From Aphelocoma coerulescens (Eukaryota > Chordata > Aves > Passeriformes > Corvidae): 64,000 nucleotides of DNA. Of the stretch, positions 13,201 to 26,345 are shown one piece after another. The notes under the pieces were generated by a model. That model worked only from the letters and a program-made list of their open reading frames with translations, did no database searches and was not told the DNA's origin. The position numbers and the translations under genes are program-made. The stretch lies in NCBI RefSeq assembly GCF_041296385.1, contig NC_091013.1, positions 35,314,001 to 35,378,000 on the forward strand, written 5' to 3'. Positions within the stretch are counted from its first letter, which is position 1, and every line of letters begins with the position of its first letter.

Positions 13201-16200
13201 TATATTCTCAGATTTCCAAACCAAATACTACAATACTCTCCTTAATCAAAACATAAAATTTAAGATAAGGTCTGAATTGCTGAGACGTGCACGTGTGTCA
13301 GGAGGCACACAGAGTTAGTCGAAACATTTCCATTGAGATATGAAATCTGTACATTTGGCTTGTGTCTTTCTGGTTTAACATCCATTTTTCAGGTGATCCA
13401 TTCGCTGAAAGGAATGTTAAAACTCAGGAATGTACATACAATTTGAAGTGAACTAGGACTTACTACAGTTGTGGTATCACATCAAGGTTCAGGAATTCAA
13501 GTTAGATGGCTGAACAGGTGTATTTCAAAAGATGGCAGCTCTAGAGGCAGGCTGGCACGCATGGAAAAGCATTGTGTAGCATTTCCAAGACAGCTGCAAG
13601 TTAAGGAGTGCATCCACACTCTGCAGGACAATGCTCTGCAGGTGCCAGCACCAGTCCCAAGGGTAGAGGAGTTAGCACAGTGCTGACCATGACCTAATTC
13701 ACCCTACTGCTCTGGACAGCTTATTCATTCAGACAGGATGTCTCATGGACTGGTTTATCTCCTTCCAGGCCATCAGCTGACTGGGGGAACTCAGCGTCCT
13801 TCTTCACTTTCCAGGGCGCACAAAAGCTCTGCAAATGCCAATTTGGTTTGAATTTAGCATGTTTTTCTTCTAAATCTCTTACTGACATCACATACCTTTT
13901 AGTTGAAAAGGTTTTTTAAAAAAGGAAATATATATCTTTGTCACAGACCTAGGAATAGACTGATTTTCTTGACAAATTCTATTTTTGACTTTCCAGGCAT
14001 AACTATTTCCAGTAAAATGAAGTAATTTTATAATAATACCTGGCCTGTCTTTTGGGCTATTTTGACAGCAGAATGAGTTTTTCTTATATAACAAATATGA
14101 TTTGCATTTAGAAAAGCTGAGGGATATACCTAATTTTAAATGAAACACAGATGAGAATTAACTCATTTATTGCCTAAGGTCCAGAGAAAATTCTTAGATC
14201 TAGTAAAAAAAAAAAAATAGGGGGAAATGGTTGGGAATATTCAACTTTTCTATTCCACAACTCTGGAAAATGTTGCTTATACAACCAAAAGTTTTCAATT
14301 GAGATTTTACAAAGCTGAGGTTTTCCCCACACCCATTTCTGCCTTCCACCTTGTTTTTCTGTTTCTCTAATGCTTTACTGAATAAATAGGATGCAAAAGA
14401 TTGAGGTGACAAAATAGATTTTCATGTTTTCATTTTCTTGGAAAAATGTGATGTGAAAAAAAAGTTGTATCTTAACATAATCTCTTCTAAAATGAACATT
14501 TATTGGAAGAAGTTCAACCACCTTCAAAACAGTAAAGAACTGGCTGGTAAAAACAGGATGCTGTCTGTCCTGACTTTGCTTTGCAGTAGGGTTGCATACT
14601 GTAGCATGAGGTTGCTCATTGGGATGGGTTGTAAGAAACAAAATATCTCTGTCCCTGTCAGACTGCTGTGCTAGAGAATGTCATGAATGGCATTGTGTTC
14701 TCAAATGAGACTTGAGATATTATGAGATCTACTGTCTTGAATGGCAAGGCATGAAGCTTGTATGTTAAAATAAGGAGGAAAGAAATAAATATTTTGAGGG
14801 CAGAGGGTTAGGGACAGAAGCATCTGTGTGCTTTGTTTATTCTAATTGAGAAAAAGTTCAAACCAAATTAAGGTTGAGTAGGAATGAACTGCCTAAAACT
14901 CTGAAATAACAGAAGGGATTTTCGGACATGATGCTATAAATAATTACTTTGTTATAATAAATTAAGGAAGGTGCCATAAATTCGAGAAGTTATCCTTCTG
15001 GATAGACATAGTTTTCCTCCCAGAAGAGCCAAAATTGGCCAATGGCCTATTCATGGTGGACAGATTAAAGAATACATTTTTAGAGCATGTAGAATTGGAA
15101 AAAACACTTTAGAAAAAAAAATTGAAAGCAATGAGTAAGAATAAACTCACTGGATGAAAGCCAGTTAGTGGGCCTTTTGTGTGAGTGTGTAGGATATGAG
15201 GACACAATCCCTTCATATGAGCTATTTCTGACCACAGCTACCAGGTTCTTTTGCAAGGTCAAGGGGAGGACAGTAGTGTTTGGACACAGTAACTTCAATG
15301 TTTATGGAAATGGATAAAACATAGCTTGACATCAAGACATTTTCAATCTGTCAGAAGAAAATTCCTAAAATGAGAGGATGTGAGACATGTATAGAAAGGC
15401 TTCAGCCCTGGAAGACAAGAGAAAGGTATTATTTACATTTCATAGGGGAAAATGTTATTTATTTTAATTCTGCTGGAGTAGGAATTCATCTATATAAACC
15501 AATGTAATGCCAACAATAAACATGATGATAACTTTAATTCTGAGGTTACATTATTCTGAAAAGAGAAACCTATGAATTGATGGCCAGAAAAGCCATAAGT
15601 TATATGACACTAAGTTACAGAAGCTTACGAAACCAGCAGAAACCAGTACACCCATACATGAGATGACTGTAGTGGAACACCATAAAGGGAGTTATCAATT
15701 TACCAGTCTGACTACAGGGTAGAAGTAGTTAAAAATTTATAAGTCTGACCCAGAGAGAGATAAAGTGCTCTAGAAGAAGAAGTGATTAGATTTACTGATT
15801 AAAAGTATAAAAGAGTGTCTTCAAAGAAAACAATTTGATCAGTATGGTAGCACCCAATGCTTCAAATGACTGTCCTGCATTTGAAACACTGAGGCTTCCT
15901 TGCTTATGTAGCACCAAGGACAAGCATTGGTGAGACAAGACACCACTTTAAACCCTCTTTCATTACTATAAATCCTTAGGGCCAGAAGCACATGCCCTTA
16001 ATCATACAGGGTGGGATGCCTCATTCCCAGTTCTACCAATTAATATGTGCTAGTGTTCTGAGAACTGCTTTCAGAATTGTGTGTGCCTCCACAGCATTTG
16101 AAAATGTCCTTCAGATTTAGAGAAGACAGAAGCAAGAGATTTGTATAATCTTACAAGTTTTTCAATGCTTTCCTTTTTCTTTTTTTTCCTGGGAATTCAT

Positions 16201-18137
16201 CATATTTCACTTTTCTTAGTAGCATAATACTTCCATTCCCTTTTAAAAGATTCTCTTCCCCAGCTCTTCCTTTTTTATAAACTAAAAATTTTATAAAATA
16301 ATCTTACCTACTTCTTCTACTCTAATATTCTCAAAGGTGCCTAAGGGGATCTGAACTAATTTCTGACGGGAAGCTACTGAAGTCTCAGGCATAATCTGCA
16401 AGATTGTAGTGAATAAGAAATGGAAATAATTTGTCAAAAATGAGTCTGGCAATGAATTCTTTGAAAGCTGGAAATTTTTTCCTAGTGATGTGAAAGGAAG
16501 AGAAAGAACTCTTCAGAGAAAAGGTAGTAAAAAGGACATAAATTTTAATTTTTAACTAACTTAAAATAATAGTACTAAGGATGACAGCATTTGTTGAACT
16601 GTTTTCTCACCTGTGCTATACACTGCACCTGAGAAAAATAAATGCAAGCAGAAGTACCCCTACTCTTACTTCTTGTCACCAGAAGTTAATCTCAAGGCTT
16701 CCCTTGTCTCATCTCTGCTCAGTGTTACCTATTTGCTGGTAAGCTAGTCATTCAGCAGGTTCTTGCTGATCTTCTACAGCAAATTCCTTCCCTTTTGTTT
16801 CTCTGCAACTTCTCAGCAAATTTCTCTGAAAAACTCCATATGGGGCTGCTGTTTAGCACGTCCTGGGGGCAAACATGGATTTACAGGCTTGGAAAGCTGT
16901 TGTTGCAGACAGCACATCACGTGGCATGCAGGGACAACTACTCTTACCTCTTCCTCTGCCAACACAAGCATATTCCCAGTGTAGCTGGGTCCTGCAGTTT
17001 CAGTTTAGTTTTAGCCTCCTGCAGGACACCCACTCCAAACTGATGGGGGCCAGGCCCCAGCAGAGGTTTTTCCTGAGGGTCATGATGCTCCCCATAAATA
17101 GAAAGGTATATGCAGGGGAATCAGGGCTGAAAGCAGATGATTGTAAGTGTGGAGAGTAGGTGGAGACTGGTTCAGTGAAGGATGATGCAGCAGGGAATGA
17201 CAGAAGATGGGAGTCTCATATGTCCTTGGTCTTTCTCAGACACTCAGTAACTGGGCTTGCATCAGGCATGGAGGTTCAGACTTTATTTAACTTAACCATT
17301 GCCCTTCTCTATTATTAATCATGCAGTGACACTCCATCTGTCATGTCTTGACAAGCTGGAATGTTGGAAGTTGTGACACATTTCTCAAGAAAATTGAAAA
17401 ACTATTTGAAAGGGCGTATTTTCAGATGCACCATAGCAGTATATTTTCATTGATTAATGCTGGCTGCTGTGTATGTTGCAGGCTGACATATCATCATTGT
17501 CCCTTTATCTGTCACCATATAGTGTTTATTATCTCAGATGCACCAGTAGTTTACAAAATGATTAAATGTTCTACTAAATAAACACAAAGGATATGGAAAT
17601 TATTATATAATTGTTTTGTCACCTTGGCTGCTATTTATCAGCTCTCTGATAGCTATTATGAACAGATTTACCCTTCAGATGAGACACCTTCTATAATGTC
17701 AAAGCCAATGCCTGCAAGGACTTCCATAATACCAGCCATTTATCCTGGGCAATTTTTTCTGTCTTTTCTTTCCTACAAAAAATACATACAGTAACCACTA
17801 AGAAGACAATGTCAGTACAAATCTGTTAAAATATTTCCCAAAATATTGATCAGTTTTCTGATCACATGTTCAGGCCACACTTACTTTTCTGCTGAATCCT
17901 TTTTGGACCGGGTATGGAAGGAAGAAGGAGAAGGAAAATCTTAAAGGAGCCAGTGAGTGCTCCCTCAGCCATAAGCCCAACCAAGCAGAGAGCAGAAAAG
18001 CCTGTGCCAGCCAGGGTAATCCAGCATGAAACACTGCTGCTGAGGGCTAGAGAAGCACAGAACAGCATCCCAGAGCACTGTCTCCCTTCTTCTCTTTTCC
18101 TCTTTGAGGGAATTGTGATTAAAAAGCAAGCAGAAAA

Positions 18138-18156
18138 TCTCTCTCTCTCTCTCTCT
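18138..18156. repeat. (TC)n microsatellite
   Basis: About nine TC dinucleotides in a row, followed by TGCAG. It resembles a polypyrimidine tract ending in AG (a possible splice acceptor), but no exon-like coding sequence follows. Confidence 0.85.
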
Positions 18157-19237
18157 GCAGGGGCACTTGTTTATTTCAGAGGAACCCTCGCCAGAGCACT
18201 TCAGATAAGTCTCTTCTTTCTTTGCTTTGATCTAAAGAAGATGAAGTCAGCAGTAGATCTGCCTTATAAAAGCTAGGAAGCTTTTTTCCTTTTCCTTCCT
18301 CTCTATTTTCACTGTTAACTGACAATGAACCAACATAATCAAGCAGAAAATTCCTTCCTTTAGTTTTGCTTTCTATCTTTCTTTCCAGTGGAAGTGACTG
18401 CTTATTGGTGCAAAGCTAACAATTACAATAATTTGTCCCAGAAGGGTTTTCAGAGAAATTCTTTAGAGCCAAAGCTTTTCTTTATGACTTTAAAGTTTGG
18501 GGTTTGGGTTATTGGTTTTCTTTTTAATTGAGGTTTTCAACCCTTCAATTTTTGTCTTGCATTTGAGCCATTGTAGGATGCTTCAAAATTGTGCAAGCTA
18601 AACTTCAAACAGGAGAACCTGTTTCTACTTCCTTTGACATCATGACAAACCTCCTGTTGATTGCACACAGGGAAATTGGACCAAAACTACCAAGCATATT
18701 TATTTCTTTCTGATTTCCTCAGTTATCCTGCTATTGTACCATGTATTAGAAGTGCTGCAGACTTTTGTTGGCAAAAGAGATATATCAGTAAAGCAAGTTC
18801 CCTAGCAGCAATTTACTGAGCTGCTGCTTCAGCATAGCTCAATAAGGTTCATTCAATGACAATTTTTTCTGGTCTCTGCTAAACAGTCTATACAATCAAT
18901 CTGTAAGATCTTCCTCTGGCCCATTGCAAGAAAAATGAGAGCACCCAGAGGTGCTGGACAGGCTTCTGAGATCAGTGGTCCTTGAGCAGGCTGCCAGGCA
19001 GAGCTGCCCAGGGGGCTCCAGTGTTAGAAAGCACAAACATGCATGGAACATCTCTCTTTCAGGTAATATCATAGCTTCAGTGATTCTCAAATCACACTTT
19101 CTCAGAATTTCTGGCTTTGTAAGAAACAATAGAAAAAGACAAGGACTTTGGCTTGAATAAGCTCGAAAGCACTTATATTTTCTTTTAAATGGCATTCCCT
19201 GCAGATTGGCAACTTTGCTTTCCTGCCAGATCTAAAA

Positions 19238-19274
19238 AAAACTGATCAAAAACTGATCACCTGAAACTGATCAA
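19238..19274 (+). repeat. Triplicated AAACTGATCA motif
   Basis: Three copies of the 10-base word AAACTGATCA lie within 37 bp, the first two in tandem and the third after a short spacer. TGATCA is itself palindromic. This looks like local slippage duplication; no regulatory role can be shown. Confidence 0.8.
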
Positions 19275-20779
19275 GTGGGAAAAAATGCTTGTTCTGAACT
19301 TAGAAAACTTGGAAAAACTAGATGCTCTACTCTGACAAGACTTCCTTGATAAAAGCCACCAGAATGAATGAAATGACACCAATTGAAAATGAAAGATGTC
19401 TCAACTTCTTTAACCAGGTCATCAGCAGAGATAAGTCTACTTGCAATATGTCAAAAGAGGAAGACACACTTGGGGGGTGTCAATGCCAGGATGTTCTGTT
19501 GATGAAATGACTGCTGGTAAGTTTCTTAAAATACATCCCACTGAAGTTGCACCAGTGCTTGCAAGATGATTCTCATCTGTCACTCCTTTTTCTCTATATT
19601 CCTGTCCTCATCTTTCTGACTTACTCCTTCTCTCTCTTTTTTTCACATTGAAGTGCAAAGAGTTCGTCCTGCCGGAAGGGAATAAAATAGAGTATGTATC
19701 CAGAAATGTGTCACTGGGATAGTGACTGCCATTAGTGGTTGGCATAGGAGGGAGCTACAGATTTCCAAGAGCTAGTCTGGCAGTTCTCCACATGGGAGAA
19801 GAAAAGGAGCAACTGCTTCTCAGGACTTTGGGATATTTTTCCAAAAAATATCCCCAACAAACTAAACATGTAAAGAAAAATGTAAGACCATGTACATAAT
19901 TCACCAAAGCTGCCAGGGCTGAGGTCCCTCTCACCGACAAAACTGAGCTGTGCACACTCAGCTTCCCAGATTGCAAAGAGAGAGAAATAGGAGCCTGTTG
20001 GGTGATTCACATGACCTATTTAAACTGACCTACGATAATTGTCTTTAATTGTCTTTTAGATGGAATTTGCTGCAACATAGATATTCCTATTTTTGTCTGT
20101 TGCTTGTAAATTTGTAGTGAACGCTCTGAATCCAAAAAAAGAGGATGAGCCATTACAGCTATGGCCAGGTTGATCCTACCCCAATAGCCATGAACAGGGT
20201 GACCTGGAAATTGCTTAAGAGGTTAGAACCAGCAGAAGGGTCTGTGTTTAGCAGGCCAGACTGCAGCATGGATAAAGACAAACCTCTAATAGGAATATTT
20301 GTTGGAAGACAATTGCATGGGATGAGACATTTGAGCCAGTCAGTTCATAGTCTATTTTACAGATGCTGAATTCTGGAGTGGTCATTACTGGATATGGTAA
20401 CTTTAGGTGTCTAAATCAATCAGGGAAACAACATCTAACAAATGGTGGTGTCATGATCCATGTTGTTTTGCTGCAGCCATGAAAGACAGGGAATTTTTCC
20501 TCACACACTGTGTATTTGTTATGTATCTTCTCTGAGCCTCTAAAAGCACAGACTTTTCACCCAGTCACCTCTGTTGTTTAAATCTTTTACTTATTAAAAA
20601 TTCTCTCCTTAAAATTTAAGAATTCTGCGAATAAAAAAAAAAAAATCTATATTATAGATTCTGCTTTGGCTTCAGAAGTATTTCAAGATATGTATGTCAC
20701 AGAAGAATTTTTGCCAGTATATGACTTACCAAGTAGATATATCTCTAAAGAGTCCAGACAGCATTTCCCATTTAGGAAG

Positions 20780-20965
20780 GGTGTGTGGTCTAGTTATTAA
20801 GGAGACAGATTACGAGACAAGTGCCTGGTTTGTACTCAACTTTGCATGCAGCAGTAAGCAAATCCTACAGTTTCTCTGTAGCTTAGTTTTCCCATCTGTA
20901 AAATGAGAGTGACAGAATTCATTTATTTCACAGGGGTGAGTCTTAATAATTGTTTGTAGAACACC
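20780..20965 (+). mobile_element. MIR-type SINE, ancient
   Basis: The segment follows the MIR consensus in order. It starts with a tRNA-derived GTGGTCTAGTTATTAAGG A-box-like stretch and a GTGCCTGG..TGTACTCAA equivalent. The conserved core follows, ending in the diagnostic CTTAGTTTTCCCATCTGTAAAATG, and then a CACAGGGGTGAG..TTAATAAT tail portion. Divergence is high, as expected for a family that was active deep in amniote history. MIR copies are sparse in birds but known. Plus orientation follows from the core order. Boundaries are approximate. Confidence 0.8.
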
Positions 20966-22026
20966 TGCTGAAATTGATGTGAATTCTTTCTTCTGCTATA
21001 GCCAGTGCAGGTTTTGCAATGCTGAATCCATTGCAAAAGGATTGAAATGTCATTCTTGAAGCTGTAGCAGAAGAAAACTTTTTCCCTATGTCTTGAAAAT
21101 CCTCTCTCCACTGCTCACATATGCCTCAACAACTCTGTTATCCCATTAATCTAATTTATGAATTTATACCACAAGAAAAAATTTAAGTAATTAATAATAT
21201 ATTAATTTTCTGGTTTCTATTTTCCTTCCTTTCTTTCCCGCAACAGACTTGGCTAAAGATGTCTTATCTACCCTAAGTTTTTTTAAGTCCTCAAGAAAAG
21301 TGTCTTTTAGAAACCAGTGAGATATTAAAACTCACTCTGCACTGCTGAAGATCCTAAAGGCATTAAGAGTTTTCAGCTTTGCCCATCATTCAAGATAAGC
21401 TGCTCCACAAAGAGTAATGGGAAACTTGAAATTAGGGAATTTAATTATCATATTATCTCCTTCTTTGAATCCTCTACAAAAATCTGAGGAGGCAAAGCTG
21501 TCAGTCACCTCTTATGCAACTAAGATGGCTGGGCACAGATCTTGCAGTTGTCATAGAGAGAAAATCATAGCCAATAAATATCAGACAAGCATTGAGGAAA
21601 TATCCAGTGACAGAGATTTAAAGATGATTTAAATATATATAGGGTATTATCTCGTAAAAATTGAGAAATATCTAGATTGAAATATTCAATATCCAAAAGA
21701 GTAAGAACCCGAAAATTAGCGTCTTGCCAAGAAGATGAGAATAACATTCAAACAATAAAGAAAGGCTATTAAATAATGCATGATAGTTTCTTTTGGTGCT
21801 AAAGGAACATTGAGGGGAAAAAAAATAAAATTACGGTTCTTTTTCCAAAAGAGAAAAACACTGAGATTTTTAACACTTGTCTCTCTCTTTAATTCATTAA
21901 AAATTAAATATCAAGTAAGTCCATTGCTGCCTTTCTGCTCCTGGTGAAACCTGCACGTTACAGAAGTCAGAGCCTGCTGCTTCCCGAAGTGCTTGGCTGC
22001 ACCTTTTCCATTGGTAGACAGCCAGG

Positions 22027-22062
22027 GAATTCAGTTCCCCCAGCATCCAGGGAACTGAATTC
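22027..22062. repeat. Perfect 13-bp inverted repeat with 10-nt loop
   Basis: The left arm GAATTCAGTTCCC (22027-22039) and right arm GGGAACTGAATTC (22050-22062) are exact reverse complements, separated by CCAGCATCCA. An RNA of either strand would fold into a strong 13-bp hairpin, and the DNA could extrude as a cruciform. The arms are too short for a microRNA precursor (usually about 22-bp arms with mismatches). There are no flanking target duplications to suggest a transposon end. Confidence 0.9.
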
Positions 22063-22421
22063 TCATGGAACAGTGAAATACACCTCCTCCATATAGGTTA
22101 AAGTGAGAAGGACAAGGTTCTTATTTGTTTCAAAAAAGAGTATTTTTACTTCCTGAGCAATTTCTGAAATACTACCTACTTATGCAATGAAGAATCACCA
22201 TTGGCCAAGAAACAAAGAATAAAATAAATACAACCTTCCATAAAGCTTATAAAAACATAGGAAAGCAAACTTTACATTTTCTTGATGACTTATGTATATG
22301 GTTTTTCTTTCATAGAATTCCTGGTCTTTACATTATAGTTTGGGAGTGAAGGTGGCACACAGAAAGACATTCCACATTTTCACCTGAACGAAATTTAATT
22401 TTCCTAATTATAAGCCAGGGG

Positions 22422-22437
22422 AAAAAAAAAAAAAAAA
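22422..22437 (+). repeat. A16 mononucleotide run
   Basis: An uninterrupted 16-A run after GGGG, followed by ATAAAG-rich sequence. It may be the remnant of a retroposed tail, but no element body is recognised to its left. Confidence 0.85.
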
Positions 22438-25400
22438 TAAAGCAGCAAATAAACAACACTGGACTTTTAAACACAGCTATTAATATTAATCAATAATAAT
22501 ACATTTGTAAAATTTTAACAATAATAAGGAAAGAAGTACTTTAACTCTTTCAGAAAACACATCAGACATATTCCTCAAAAATGGCCTGGTCTAAAGCATA
22601 CATTTATGAATGTTACAGAATTTCATATTCATTTTGCAAATATAGGTGCAAACAGTTCTCTGGAAAAAGAAAAATTGCATTGCCAGGAACAGGATGTGTT
22701 ACTTATAATTTTTGTATATCTGGGCTCAATATTTTTTTTTAATTGCTTGAATTATTTTAAAAAAATCACATTTTTATCTCATTTTTTAATCTTTATAAAT
22801 ATCAAAATATCTCCCAATTTACACAAGAATGCCCATTACATTCAAAACATTGAATAGATCCAAAGAGAAATTCAGGAAGTCAGGCAACCCAACTTGTTTT
22901 ACTTACAGGTGACATTTTCCTACTTGTTACCAACCTGGATGAGTTGTTTCAAATATCCTACAAGTAATAATAAGCTGTGGCAAGTCCTCTAACTGAAAGT
23001 TAAATCATGTATAACCAGAAGCAGTGAGGATTTTGTTACAGAGAGATAGATCTGGGTATCATATGCAAACATTCAGAATGCAGGAGGCAAGACAAACATC
23101 AAAGATTTAGACATCCATTTTCCCTTGGCAACAGAAATAGAGCCAAGGTTAATGCAGTCCCAGGAACTGCATAGTTAGCAATGATATAAATATATGGCAG
23201 GCACTCGTTTTTTTCCTTTTGTGAGGAAATAGCATAAGCGAAATGAATGCCATTTCTAGATTTCCCTTTATTCTGAATGTTCACCATATCCTACACTCCT
23301 GCTTTTAATACTAATTGAAAAAAAAATGGGCAAAACACCAACTTTTCAGGGTTTCATTGGGCATTGGAGGCTTAAAAACCCAGCATTTCCTTGCAACAAT
23401 ATCAATATCAGAGTCTGTGGCTTGTTTTTAGATTCCAGCAGTTTTACGTATTTCTGACAGCTTTAATTCTGAGCAGGCAAAACATTAGTTTAATCTCATG
23501 GGTTATGGAGTGTCCGACCAGCCATAGTAGACCTGGCTTCTTTATTCCTTCCCTATGTGGTGCCCTCAGCCTGTCACCAAAGCCCTGCAGTGGAAGCACA
23601 GCCCTGAGAAGCAGTGTGACAGTCTCCACTGTCTTAAAATATCTTATCTTTCTGCATGCTAGGGGAACTCAGGACTCTGCAGAGGAGATGAAACTGTGTT
23701 TTCATTTTGGAAGTTCCTCTATTCAACGAACTGACTGCTAATTGATATATGGGAAAATATGTTTTCCTTTTGCAGCAGCGAAAGAAAGACTTGGTCCAGA
23801 GAATAGCCAGAAGTAGCAATATTTCCAGCAGAACTAGGGTGCTGTCCTTTCAATAGCCTTGTTACATCTCTCATGGTGTCCCACAGAATGACCTTTGTGA
23901 TCCACTGAGGTTTCTTGCTTTGCCACAGTGTGCAACAAAATTACACATCACTCACCAGGATGTTTGAATTAAACATGGATTTCAGAGGAGAAGTTTGGGA
24001 GAAGGACCTCTGTCACCTCAAAAACAATAGAAACATATTTTCACCTGTGTTCTCACCACTCCTTGGAGCTTTGCTTAGGAGTATTTCAGCAGAAAATTGC
24101 TTGAAAGGTTGTGTGGGGACCCCTATTGGCTATGTAAAACAGATGATGCAAATCACACTGGAGCTGATGTTGTGACTTGGCAGGTGCTAAGCTGCTGCTT
24201 ATGTTGTGGGAATACCTTAAGAACTCCTTGCTACGTGTGGAGCTGGGTGATGGGTTTATATTTGCACAGTCACAACAGTGTCATTGCAGCATCACTGTGC
24301 ATCCTACTCAACAGAAGTTAAACAAATGCGAGAAGGGTGGGGCTTTTGGTTTTTGGCACTTTTTGTAGTTTTTTGGGTTTTTATCAAAGAGACATTTAAA
24401 ATTGTCCTCTTTTCAATGGCGTGTCTTTTCTCTGGAGTGCACAGATTTCAGTGTTATTGCCTCAAACTGAGAATGGCCACAGCTTGCAAATACACGTATG
24501 GAAATCAGTGGGCAAGCATAAGGAGCTGGAAGAAGCTGTCCCAGGTGGAAGCCAACTACCTTGTGCCAGTTGAAATGTGGAAATTCTGTTTTGTGTGGGA
24601 CAGGATGGCTGCATGGTTCGCTACAATAACTCACCAGCAGCATTGCTTTCCTGTTAACGTGCAGGTGAAAATTTGTAAATGGTAAGTCCCAGGACTTTGA
24701 GGTGGTGGTGAATAATCAAAAGCTGAGAAAACAGTGATTGGTATCTCATTTGGGAAAAGGCAGGAAAAAAGAACAGAAGATGAATATAGAGTTGTCTGCT
24801 AGGTGAGGTTTTTTTGGCAAAGGTTCAAAAGGTATGGCTTCCCTGGGAACATATAAAAATCAGACTGTCTCTTGCCCAGTGAATACTGAATCAGCCTCAA
24901 TAAACAATACTAGAGGAGAACTCTGGCATATCCAATAAAAGTAAGAGCTTTTATGGTATAAGAACACCAGCAGGATGGGAGATCAAGGCCATGTGTCATC
25001 TAGATTTACATACCCTAATAAAAATATTATACTGCTATGAGGAGAAGGGATAACTGTGTTGCCATTATCAGGTATGATTTATATGCAGCAGAAGTTACAA
25101 GAATGCCTGACATTAAATCTGTGACAAAGCTCTTTTGTCAGATATGTAAGTAGCTCTAGACATCGTGGGAGGACCCAAAGGTATGATGAATAATATTATA
25201 GTCTCTGTGGGTATTAAAAAGAAAATATAAAGACCTGAAAGGTCAGTAAACAAAAAACAGAGAATAGGAAGATCCTAAACAATTTGTCCTTGAAGAGAAG
25301 AGGACCAGTCTTGTTCCTTGTGGGTCAGAGTTCTTTTTTCCGGAGTTTTTTCATGTCATCAGAAGATGTTTTAAGCAGAGTAGGGAATCACCATAGAAGC

Positions 25401-26303
25401 AGGTGGCTAGGGGCACCAAAATGACCTCATAATGGATTCTGTGCTCTGCTAACTGTGCACCTGATGCTGCCCTGCACTTGCCATCATCTCCTCCCTCTAT
25501 GGTGCTGCATTTTGCAGGTTGAGTGACCCTAATTCCCTTGTTCCACATCTGGACTTCACACTGCTGTGCTGCTTCAGGATGCGGAGTGGGGAGCATGCCT
25601 TTCTGTAAACAACCCCACACTCACATCACCAGTGTCCCCGGCTCTGAACCTTCCCTTGTTTCAAAGACTCAATGGCATGGAAATTGGGGAATGATTCTCC
25701 AAGGGAAAGGCTTCACGTGAAGAGGACTTCTGATAAATAACGTACACTTAAATTCTTGGATAATGGGAGTACAGGAAGAGGAAAAATTTGTAGAAAGCGG
25801 TATAGCAATGGATGAAGTCAGGATGAGGGACAGCAGAGATAGATTGCTGGTACTAGTAGAGAGATGTATATCTGTGAATAGGGAAGTGAATATAGCATAT
25901 TATGGAGGCTAGAGAATTACTTAAGCCAAAGGAAAAAGATGACATAAGTACAATGCAGCACAGTTATGTCACGGGGGAAAAGACACCAACTGATCTGATA
26001 CAAGAGGAGAGTTTCCATGTACCAGAGAGTTAAGTTCCTGGAGAAACCTTTGGAAGGTGACCAAGTAGTACTAGAATAAAGCTGATGTAATTATGAAAGA
26101 AATTAAATAAGCTGGCTATTACAGCTGGCAGGAAAGTGGCCATGCTGGTCAAAACATCCTCTGATGGGTCTATCTGTCAGTGCTACCCTAAGTATATATC
26201 TTATACAAATGAAATACCTGAAAGGGGACTCAGTCTTGAATCCACACTGTAGCACAACATGGGAGAAGTCCTTGTCCCTGGTACCTGTTAAACATGCACC
26301 AAA

Positions 26304-26345
26304 GCCCTTCTCTACCACTGTGGAGCCCTTCTCTACCACTGAGGC
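26304..26345 (+). repeat. 21-bp tandem duplication
   Basis: Two adjacent copies of a 21-bp unit beginning GCCCTTCTCTACCACTG; they differ only in the last four bases (TGGA versus AGGC). The unit length is a multiple of three, so the 128-codon frame crossing it stays open and shows a repeated peptide, but that frame has no other sign of coding. Confidence 0.9.

Larger units (their letters stand above)
10280..20779. other. Long mostly unique non-coding stretch
   Basis: No confident gene or transposon is recognised. Open frames such as 17914-18276 (120 codons) and 18896-19195 (minus, 99 codons) have no recognisable domains. The frame at 11463-11696 contains a faint zinc-finger-like spacing that I rejected as chance. 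Base composition stays low in GC. Small simple repeats at 18138-18156 and 19238-19274 are listed separately. Old decayed repeats below visual detection are likely. Confidence 0.55.

Noticed and set aside
22027..22062. The inverted repeat as a microRNA precursor
   Set aside because: A 13-bp arm is too short and too perfect for a typical precursor, and extending outward adds no pairing beyond one possible G-T wobble.
24278..24685. 135-codon frame ending in a GTAAGT donor-like sequence
   Set aside because: The donor is plausible, but the peptide matches no family I know and no partner exon is visible. Kept only as unannotated sequence.
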